64,000 nucleotides of DNA. Source: Pseudonocardia alaniniphila. GTDB lineage: Bacteria; Actinomycetota; Actinomycetes; Mycobacteriales; Pseudonocardiaceae. Where the stretch lies: positions 1 through 64,000 of the forward strand of contig NZ_JAKXMK010000036.1 of the NCBI RefSeq assembly GCF_022524485.1. The letters run 5' to 3'. Shown one piece after another: positions 58,192 to 64,000 of the stretch. The translations under genes and the position numbers were made by a program. How positions within the stretch are numbered: the stretch's first letter is position 1; every line of letters begins with the position of its first letter. The notes under the pieces are model-generated. The model was not told the origin of the DNA, made no database searches, and saw nothing but the letters and a program-made list of their open reading frames with translations.

Positions 58192-59379
58192 TCAGCTCAC
58201 CGTCACCCGCAGCGTCCGGAAGCCGCGAAGGATGTTGTGCAGGACGGGCTCGGCCTCCAGGATCTCGAACCGCTGCACCCGCTCCGCCAGTGCGGTGAAC
58301 AGCGCGAGCATCTCCATGCGGGCGAGGTTCATGCCGACGCACGCGTGCGGGCCCGCCCCGAACGCGAGGTGGTCGCCAGGGCAGCGCCGCACGTCGAACC
58401 GGTCGGGATCCGGGAATTTGCGCTCGTCGCGGTTGCCCGATCCGTAGAACACGATGGCCCGGGAACCTGCGGGCAGCACCACGCCATCGATGTCCACGTC
58501 GCGCGCCACATAGCGGGAGAAATCCTGGATCGGCGATTCCATCCGCAGCACCTCGCTCATCGCGCTGGCCATCAACCGCGGATCCTCGCGCACCAGATCC
58601 CACTGGTCCGGATTCGTGGCGAACAGATACACCGCGCTGCTGATGGCGAAGATCGTGGTGTCCAGGCTCGGACCCATGTAGTCGATCATCATGACCGGGC
58701 ACGCCTCGGCGGGCACCTCGCCCCGTTCGACCGCGTCGTGAATTCCCTCGGCCCAGCTTCCGGGCTTCACCCTGCCGGGCACGGCCTCGTTGGTGGCGTA
58801 CGCCATCATCTCCTTCAGGACCGGAAAGGAGTGGGTCGTCCGGTCGTTCATCGGGCCGAAGCAGTTGAACATCTCCTCGGCCCACTCCAGCATCCGTTCC
58901 CGGCCTGCCTCCGGAAGCCCGATCAGCTCGGAGACGACGGTCACCGGGAGATGGTTCGCCAGTTCGGACGCCGCGTCGAAGGTGCCCTGCGCCACCAGCC
59001 GGTCCACCACGCTCCCGGCTTCCGCCGTGATCCGCTCCCGGGCATCTCGCAGCGCCCGGGGCATCAACGGGCGGATGAGCACGTTCCGCAGCGCGCTGTG
59101 CTCGGGGCCGTCGGTGCACAGCGTGTTCCCCCGCAGAACCTCGTTCATGTCGTCGTTCATCATCACGCCGTAGCGCGACGGAAAGGTCTCCCAGTCCTCG
59201 AGCGCCCGCCGGACGGATTCGTACCGGGCGAGCGCGAACATCTCGTACTCGGGAAGCCAGACAGCAGGACCCGCATTGCGTAGTTCCCGGTATCCAGGCC
59301 ATGGATTCAGCAGCGCGTCGTCGCTGTATGGATCATAGTTCGACCACGGGGCCGAATCGATCAGGCTGCCGTTCTGCAT
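58192..59379 (-). CDS. Cytochrome P450 (CYP199-like)
   Basis: 395 aa. NYDPYSDDALLNPWPGYRELR, GPAVWLPEYEMFALARYESVRRALEDWETF near the N terminus, I-helix MIDYMGPSLDTTIFAISS (acid-alcohol replaced by D-T), ExxR in SEVLRMESPIQDF, and haem loop LAFGAGPHACVGMNLARME. The N-terminal pattern recalls CYP199-type enzymes that act on small aromatic acids, but substrate is uncertain. ATG 59377-59379 follows AGGAGAGT. Convergent to the dehydrogenase-amidohydrolase-DUF59 unit, 53 bp away; no ferredoxin is adjacent. Confidence 0.9.
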   Translation of the reverse strand: MQNGSLIDSAPWSNYDPYSDDALLNPWPGYRELRNAGPAVWLPEYEMFALARYESVRRALEDWETFPSRYGVMMNDDMNEVLRGNTLCTDGPEHSALRNVLIRPLMPRALRDARERITAEAGSVVDRLVAQGTFDAASELANHLPVTVVSELIGLPEAGRERMLEWAEEMFNCFGPMNDRTTHSFPVLKEMMAYATNEAVPGRVKPGSWAEGIHDAVERGEVPAEACPVMMIDYMGPSLDTTIFAISSAVYLFATNPDQWDLVREDPRLMASAMSEVLRMESPIQDFSRYVARDVDIDGVVLPAGSRAIVFYGSGNRDERKFPDPDRFDVRRCPGDHLAFGAGPHACVGMNLARMEMLALFTALAERVQRFEILEAEPVLHNILRGFRTLRVTVS

Positions 59380-59525
59380 GTTTACTCTCCTCGTCGCCAG
59401 GCGCCATGGCGACAATATTTGCGGCGATCGAGAAACTATCCGTGGAGCGCGGGCAGCAGGCCAGAAAGCGCGCCCGCCGGTTTACGGCGAACGAGCAAAA
59501 CCCGCGAATCGTTCGATCGGGGACT

Positions 59526-60239
59526 TCAGGCAGTTACCGTATAGATCCGGAACAAGTTCTCCAGCCGATACCCGCCGTCGGCCAGGCGGTGGGCCGCGAG
59601 CCGATCGAGGAGTGCCCGGCGAACCGCCTCGGGGCCGGCGGCGGCAGCCGCTCGCCGTCCGATCCCCGAGCCGAGCACGGGCGCGACCAGCTCGTCGGCA
59701 TCGGCGTAGTCGAACGGGCACGCCAACTCGCGCAGCGCAGCAACCTGCAGGCCGGCCAGCGCGACGAGCTTCCGCAGCCGGTCGGGGTCGGTCAGCGGCG
59801 GCGGACCACCTGCAGCACGGCGCGGCGGGAGCCATCGAGCAAGGGCCTCACCGAACGCGCGGACGTCACACTCCTCGTCACGTCCCCACACCGTGACCAC
59901 GACCGTGGCGCCGACCGACGCAGCCCTGCGCAGCACCAGGACCGGGTTGGTGACGTGTGAGAGCAACTGCACGGCGGCGACGACGTCGAACGGACCCGGC
60001 GGCGGGTCGTGGGCGTCGCCGAGACGGAACTCGGCCCCGGGCACCGCCGCGGCCGCGACCGAGACGGCCGAGCGGTCCGAGTCGATCCCCGTGACGCGCG
60101 CGCCCCGCTCGACGGCCGCCCTCGCGAACTCGCCGGATCCGCAGCCGAGCTCCAGCAGGGTGGTGCCGGGAACGACCCCGGCCGCGTCGAGCGCCCGCTC
60201 GTACAGCGGCCGGGCCCACCCTCTGGGGCCGTCGTCCAC
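59526..60239 (-). CDS. Class I SAM-dependent methyltransferase
   Basis: 237 aa. SAM-binding motif I LLELGCGSGEFARAAVERG, acidic end of beta-2 in VTGIDSDRSAV, motif near GDAHDPPPGPFDVVAAVQLLSHV. Short cap-like C-terminal helices. Substrate unknown. GTG 60237-60239. Ten bp upstream lies the short palindromic element 60250-60298, related to the one before the DUF4328 gene. Monocistronic, 146 bp before the P450 start. Confidence 0.9.
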   Translation of the reverse strand: MDDGPRGWARPLYERALDAAGVVPGTTLLELGCGSGEFARAAVERGARVTGIDSDRSAVSVAAAAVPGAEFRLGDAHDPPPGPFDVVAAVQLLSHVTNPVLVLRRAASVGATVVVTVWGRDEECDVRAFGEALARWLPPRRAAGGPPPLTDPDRLRKLVALAGLQVAALRELACPFDYADADELVAPVLGSGIGRRAAAAAGPEAVRRALLDRLAAHRLADGGYRLENLFRIYTVTA

Positions 60240-60249
60240 CGTGGCGACC

Positions 60250-60298
60250 CTAGTGCCGAGGAAACGAGGCCGTCTTGCCCTGTTTTCCGCGACATTGG
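60250..60298. repeat. Short relative of the palindromic element
   Basis: 60250-60280 matches 22205-22235 at 27 of 31 positions (starts CTAGTGCCGAGGAAACGAGG). The right half TTTTCCGCGACATTGG (60283-60298) pairs with the left arm, leaving a loop of ~12 nt, so this is a compact hairpin. Like the long copy, it sits just upstream of the start of a minus-strand gene. Confidence 0.75.
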
Positions 60299-60358
60299 GC
60301 TCGGCGCGTCCCTACCGACGGCACGCGGCTCGGCCGCGCCGGGCCATAGTCTCGATCC

Positions 60359-61054
60359 GTGGACGTTCGCGCTCTTGTGTTCGATGTGTTCGGCACCGTC
60401 GTCGACTGGCGCACCGGGGTGGCACGCGAGGCGAGCCGGCTGCTCGGTGACGTCGTGGACGCCGAGGCGTTCGCCGACGCCTGGCGCGGGCGCTACGTCC
60501 CGTCCATGAACCGGGTGCGCCGCGGGGAGCAGCCCTGGACGAACCTCGACGGGCTGCATCGGGCTTCCCTCGACGAGCTGCTCACCGAGTTCTGGGTGCC
60601 GGACACCCCGTCCGACGTGCGTGCTGAGCTGGTGCGCGCCTGGCACCGGCTCGACCCCTGGCCCGACTCCGTCGAGGGTCTGACGCGACTGAAGCGACAG
60701 CACGTGATCGCGACGCTCTCGAACGGGAACGTCGCGCTTCTCGTCGACATGGCCAAGCACGGCGGCCTGCCGTGGGACACCGTGCTCTCCGCCGAGCTGT
60801 TCCGGCACTACAAGCCCGACGCCGAGGCGTACCTCGGCGCGGCGCAGTTGCTGGGACTGCCACCGGAGCAGGTGCTGATGGTCGCCGCCCACATCGACGA
60901 CCTGGCGGCTGCTCGCGCGGCCGGCCTGCGCACGGCGTACGTGCACCGGCCACGCGAACGCGGCGACGAGGCCCCGCCCCCTCCGGCCACGGACCCGGAG
61001 GCGGACCTCACCGTGGATTCGCTGACGGAGCTGGCCGAGCGCCTCGGGGCGTGA
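60359..61054 (+). CDS. Haloacid dehalogenase, type II-like HAD hydrolase
   Basis: 231 aa. Nucleophile Asp in LVFDVFGTVVDWRTG, the start typical of L-2-haloacid dehalogenases; motif II Thr/Ser in ATLSNGN; Lys in FRHYKPDAEAYLGAA; motif IV in MVAAHIDDLAAARAAGL. The helical cap lies between motifs I and II. Dehalogenation of short 2-haloacids is the family activity, though many such proteins have other substrates. GTG 60359. Convergent to the MetE-like gene 13 bp away. The 5-prime gap holds the palindromic element. Confidence 0.9.
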   Translation: MDVRALVFDVFGTVVDWRTGVAREASRLLGDVVDAEAFADAWRGRYVPSMNRVRRGEQPWTNLDGLHRASLDELLTEFWVPDTPSDVRAELVRAWHRLDPWPDSVEGLTRLKRQHVIATLSNGNVALLVDMAKHGGLPWDTVLSAELFRHYKPDAEAYLGAAQLLGLPPEQVLMVAAHIDDLAAARAAGLRTAYVHRPRERGDEAPPPPATDPEADLTVDSLTELAERLGA

Positions 61055-61067
61055 CCTGCGCCCTCGA

Positions 61068-62186
61068 TCAGCCCCAGACGTCCTGCGCCACCTGGACGAT
61101 CAGGCGCAGCTTCGCCACCTGCTCCTCCTGCGTGATGGCGTTGCCCTCCACCGTGGAGGAGAAGCCGCACTGCGGGGACAGGCAGAGCTGCTCGAGCGGC
61201 ACGTACTTCGCCGCCTCGTCGATGCGGCGCTTGAGGTCGTCGGCGTTCTCGAGCTTGCCGGTCTTGGTGGTGACGAGTCCGAGCACCACCTGCTTGCCCG
61301 GCGGCACGAACCGCAGGGGCGCGAACCCGCCCGAGCGCTCGTCGTCGAACTCGCAGAAGAAACCGTCGACGTCGAGCTCGCCGAACAGGGCCTCGGCCAC
61401 GAAGTCGTAGCCGCCCTCCGCCGCCCATGACGAGCGGAAGTTGCCACGGCACATGTGCGTGGTGATCTTCATGTCCGCCGGGCGTCCCGCGATGGCCGCA
61501 TTGATCTGCTTGATGTAGCGGATGTGCTGGTGGTCGGCGTCCTCGCCCTTGGCGGTCATCTCCGCCCGCTGCGCGGGGTCGTTGAGGTACGCGAGGCTGG
61601 TGTCGTCCAGCTGGAGGTAGCGGCAGCCGAGGTCGGCGAGCGCGCGCACCTCGTCGGCGTAGGCCGCGGAGAGGTCCGCCCAGAACTCCTCGACGTCCGG
61701 GTAGACGCCCTTGTCGATCGCCGCCGTGCCGCCGCGGTAGTGCACCATGCTCGGCGACGGGATCGTCAGCTTCGGCACGGCGGTGGTGGTCTGCTCCGCC
61801 AGGAAGCGGTAGGCGTCGGCGAAGATCGGCTTCTCGAGTCGCACCTTCCCGGTGACGGCGAGCCCTGCCGAGGTGAACGCGCCCTCGCCCTCCGCGTTGA
61901 TCATCCGGACGCGGATCTGCTCATCGGTCTTCGTGACGCCGCCGAGCTGGTAGATGAAGTCCATGTGCCACGACGTGCGGCGGTACTCGCCGTCGGTGGC
62001 CGCCTGCAGGCCGATCTCCTCCTGCATGGCCACGGCGTCGCGGATGGCGTTGTCCTCGACCTCGCGCAACCCGTCGGCATCCAAGGCGCCTGCGGCGAAG
62101 CGTTCCCGCGCCTCGAGCAGGGCTTTGGGGCGGAGCAGGCTCCCGACGTGGTCGGCGCGGAACGGCGGCTCACTACGTCGATGCAT
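61068..62186 (-). CDS. MetE C-terminal-domain-like methyltransferase (short form)
   Basis: 372 aa, about half of a MetE chain and without its N-terminal barrel. FRADHVGSLLRPKALLEAR at the start, YLQLDDTSLAYL, metal ligands in THMCRGNFRSSW and LSPQCGFSSTVEG. Such short forms use the UROD/MetE barrel to move methyl groups; the acceptor may be homocysteine or another thiol. ATG 62184-62186 chosen; the frame is open to 62231. Neighbouring LLM oxidoreductase and IclR gene do not clarify its substrate. Confidence 0.87.
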   Translation of the reverse strand: MHRRSEPPFRADHVGSLLRPKALLEARERFAAGALDADGLREVEDNAIRDAVAMQEEIGLQAATDGEYRRTSWHMDFIYQLGGVTKTDEQIRVRMINAEGEGAFTSAGLAVTGKVRLEKPIFADAYRFLAEQTTTAVPKLTIPSPSMVHYRGGTAAIDKGVYPDVEEFWADLSAAYADEVRALADLGCRYLQLDDTSLAYLNDPAQRAEMTAKGEDADHQHIRYIKQINAAIAGRPADMKITTHMCRGNFRSSWAAEGGYDFVAEALFGELDVDGFFCEFDDERSGGFAPLRFVPPGKQVVLGLVTTKTGKLENADDLKRRIDEAAKYVPLEQLCLSPQCGFSSTVEGNAITQEEQVAKLRLIVQVAQDVWG

Positions 62187-62280
62187 GGTCGGCAATGTAT
62201 CGCCGAGATGACCTTCCGAGGACCGTGACATTCCACATGATGGAAGGGGGCTTTACAGCGCCGCGTGTAACGCTTGCGAG

Positions 62281-63114
62281 ATGGAGCATGGCGTTGTCAC
62301 CTTCCTGACCGACTACGGCATCGACGGCCCGACGCTCGCCAGAGCCGTGGAGGAGCGCGACCTCGATGCCGTCTTCCTCTGCGAGCACACCCACATCCCG
62401 ACCAGCCGGCAGTCGGCGTGGCACGGCGGTGCCGAGCTGCCGCGGCGCTACTCGCACACGTTCGACCCGTTCGTCGCGCTCGCGGCGATGGCGACCGTGA
62501 CCGAGCGGATCGCGCTGGGCACGGCCGTGTCGCTGGTGCTGCAGCACAACCCGATCGGGCTGGCGAAGACCGTCGCGAGCGTGGACCGCCTCGCGAACGG
62601 CCGGTTCGAGTTCGGGGTGGGGCCCGGGTGGAACCGCGAGGAGATGGCCAACCACGGCATCGACCCGAGCGCCCGCACGGCCCGGATGCTGGAGCACATC
62701 GCGGCGATGCGGGAGATCTGGGAGAACGACGAGGCCGAGTTCCACGGCCGCTTCGTCGACTTCGACCCGATCTGGTCGTGGCCCAAGCCGGCGAGCGCGC
62801 CTCCGATCCTCATCGGCGGCGAGGGCCCGACGGTGCTCGACCGGGTGCTGGAGCACGGCGACGCCTGGCTCCCTCGCGGCAGCACACCCGACGAGGTCGA
62901 GGCGCTCGCGCCACGGCTCGCCGAGCTGCGCAGCCGGGCCGGCGACGCGGGACGCGAGGACATCACGGTCACGCTGTTCGCAGGCGACGTCGACAAGCTG
63001 GTGCTGGAGGCCGCCGAGCGCGCCGGCATCCACCGCGTGCTGTTCCTGCTGCCGGACGGTGGCACCGACGTGGTGCTGCCCTACCTCGACCAGTACGTCG
63101 CCGCGCGGGTCTGA
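62281..63114 (+). CDS. LLM-class F420-dependent oxidoreductase
   Basis: 277 aa, luciferase-like TIM barrel. GVVTFLTDYGIDGPTLARAVEERDLDAVFLCEHTHIP, TVTERIALGTAVSLVLQHNPIGLAKTVASVDRLANGRFEFGVGPGWNREEMANHG and ILIGGEGPTVLDRVLEHGDAWLPRG are family patterns; F420 use is predicted by similarity. Substrate unknown. ATG 62281. Convergent to the IclR gene by 6 bp and divergent to the MetE-like gene, with 94 bp for promoters. Confidence 0.92.
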   Translation: MEHGVVTFLTDYGIDGPTLARAVEERDLDAVFLCEHTHIPTSRQSAWHGGAELPRRYSHTFDPFVALAAMATVTERIALGTAVSLVLQHNPIGLAKTVASVDRLANGRFEFGVGPGWNREEMANHGIDPSARTARMLEHIAAMREIWENDEAEFHGRFVDFDPIWSWPKPASAPPILIGGEGPTVLDRVLEHGDAWLPRGSTPDEVEALAPRLAELRSRAGDAGREDITVTLFAGDVDKLVLEAAERAGIHRVLFLLPDGGTDVVLPYLDQYVAARV

Positions 63115-63120
63115 CCCACC

Positions 63121-63897
63121 TCACTCGGGACGGGGTGCGACGGCCGCCACCCGTGCGGCCGCGTGGCGCACCACCCGTTCGAGCTCCCACCGCCTGTCGG
63201 TGAAGTCCGCACGCGTGACCGACACGCCGAGCGCCGCGGTGACCTCACCTCCGGGGCCGCAGACGGGGGCGGCGACCCCGGCCACACCGGGCTGGTATTC
63301 CTCAACCTCCACGGCGGCGCCGTCGGACCGGATCCGCATCAGCTCGCGGTCCAGGGCCCTGCGATCGCCCACCGTCTGCGGGGCGAGCCGAGGCATCCCG
63401 CGGCGGCCGATGAGCTCCGCCAGCCGTCCGGGGCGCATGTCGGCCAGCATCACCTTCCCTGCGGCGATGGCGTGCGGCTCGGTCGGCTCGCCGACGCGCA
63501 TCGGCGCGGGGCGCGGGTGGTCGGTGCAGTCGTCGATGTGCGCCACCACGACGTCGACGTCGCGGAACACGGCGAGATACGCCGCGGCCCCGGTGGTGGC
63601 GTGCACCTCGTGGAGCACGGCCCGCACCGGCGCGGGCGGGCGGACCTGCTCGGTGAGGCCGCGGTGCAGCTCCGCGACGCGGTAGCCGAGGCCGTAGCCG
63701 CGCACGTCGTGCAGCCGGACGAGGTAGCCCTCCTCGACGAGCGTGCCGAGCGCCCGGTAGACGGTGGGGAGCGGCGCACCGAGGCGCCGGGCGATGGCCT
63801 TGGCCGTGACGCCGTCGCCCGCGGCGGCGACCGCCTCGACGACCCGCAGCGCCCGGGTGATCGAGGACCCGGTGGTGTGCCCCGGTGTCACGGGCAC
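63121..63897 (-). CDS. IclR-family transcriptional regulator
   Basis: 258 aa. HTH: SSITRALRVVEAVAAAGDGVTAKAIARRLGAPLPTVYRALGTLVEEGYLVR. Effector domain: HEVHATTGAAAYLAVFRDVDVVVAHID, GEPTEPHAIAAGKVMLADM and EEYQPGVAGVAAPVCGPGGEVTAALGVSV. Typical of regulators of catabolism of aromatic or carboxylate compounds; its targets are not shown by context. Start GTG 63895-63897 with GTG 63889-63891 as alternative. Divergent from the truncated gene at the window end. Confidence 0.92.
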   Translation of the reverse strand: MPVTPGHTTGSSITRALRVVEAVAAAGDGVTAKAIARRLGAPLPTVYRALGTLVEEGYLVRLHDVRGYGLGYRVAELHRGLTEQVRPPAPVRAVLHEVHATTGAAAYLAVFRDVDVVVAHIDDCTDHPRPAPMRVGEPTEPHAIAAGKVMLADMRPGRLAELIGRRGMPRLAPQTVGDRRALDRELMRIRSDGAAVEVEEYQPGVAGVAAPVCGPGGEVTAALGVSVTRADFTDRRWELERVVRHAAARVAAVAPRPE

Positions 63898-63953
63898 CAG
63901 TGTCGGGTAGAACGTGCGTCACGCGCACCTCATCTATGGACGGGGACCCCCTG

Positions 63954-64000
63954 ATGAACGACGACGACCTGCACCGCCGGATCGACGAGCTGGTTGCCGA
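63954..64000 (+). CDS. Partial gene, probable DUF2630-type small protein
   Basis: Only the first 15 codons are in the window: MNDDDLHRRIDELVA. The pattern resembles the start of small DUF2630 coiled-coil proteins, but this is weak. ATG 63954 with GGGGA 7-10 nt upstream; an in-frame ATG at 63936 is possible. The rest lies beyond the window. Confidence 0.45.
   Translation, partial: MNDDDLHRRIDELVA

Noticed and set aside
57127..59283. 718-codon open frame on the plus strand
   Set aside because: Overlaps amidohydrolase and DUF59 genes out of frame and the P450 antisense; composition not protein-like.

Overview
The window comes from a high-GC actinomycete, most likely a Pseudonocardiaceae or close relative. 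Evidence is the very high GC, frequent GTG and TTG starts, and a set of typical actinobacterial families: galactofuranosyltransferase GlfT2, UDP-galactopyranose mutase, decaprenyl-phosphate phosphoribosyltransferase, a septum-formation protein, DUF6474, DUF5926, DUF4328, F420-type LLM oxidoreductases and several P450s. The galactan/arabinan genes imply an arabinogalactan-type wall. The first ~130 bases are only G and C homopolymer runs and look like a sequencing or contig-end artefact.

Layout. 0.1-5.1 kb, minus strand: cell-wall block (PAP2 phosphatase, ubiA, glf, glfT2). 5.2-9.2 kb: HAD phosphatase, a TPR-like protein coupled to an unusual MerR/sliding-clamp fusion, a 31-bp tandem repeat, a VapBC-type toxin-antitoxin pair and an HhH-GPD protein. 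9.2-11.5 kb: a DUF350 / ATP-grasp ligase / YgiB-like operon. 11.7-17.3 kb: a block in the same order as M. tuberculosis Rv3835-Rv3839 (septum formation, zincin, phosphoglycerate mutase family, pheA, iron-box-controlled DUF2470 gene), with a 74-bp tandem repeat inside it. 17.3-23.2 kb: small membrane proteins, CPBP protease, SEC-C protein, P450, DUF4328 protein, rhodanese and a 168-bp palindromic element.

23.2-35.7 kb, minus strand: a transport and sensing region with ActP plus DUF485, two duplicated sodium/solute symporters flanking a MarR gene and a gene remnant, a DUF485-like two-TM protein, a LytTR response regulator, an SppA-like peptidase and a LytS-like kinase. The likely logic is that the kinase and regulator control uptake of acetate or other short carboxylates. 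Fpg/Nei glycosylase and a small membrane protein follow. 35.8-42.4 kb: cupin lipoprotein, P450, and a MarR-DHA2 exporter-YceI operon whose exporter and YceI product share carboxypeptidase-regulatory-like domains; then an alkyltransferase and a TetR regulator with a perfect 21-bp palindrome over its start. 43-49.5 kb: MsrA, HxlR with a divergent NmrA-like oxidoreductase, gamma-glutamyltransferase, a TM0106-type nuclease and DUF6474.

49.5-52.4 kb: a copper operon (membrane protein, YcnI, CopC, CopD). 52.4-55.1 kb: flavin disulfide-reductase-like enzyme, SDR, hotdog protein. 55.2-59.4 kb: an alcohol dehydrogenase, amidohydrolase and DUF59 protein of the type that accompany propane/alkane diiron monooxygenases, but here without the monooxygenase and facing a P450. 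59.5-64 kb: methyltransferase with a second copy of the palindromic element, haloacid-dehalogenase-like HAD, short MetE-like protein, LLM oxidoreductase, IclR regulator and the start of a small gene cut by the window edge. No rRNA, tRNA, CRISPR array, transposase or prophage was recognised.
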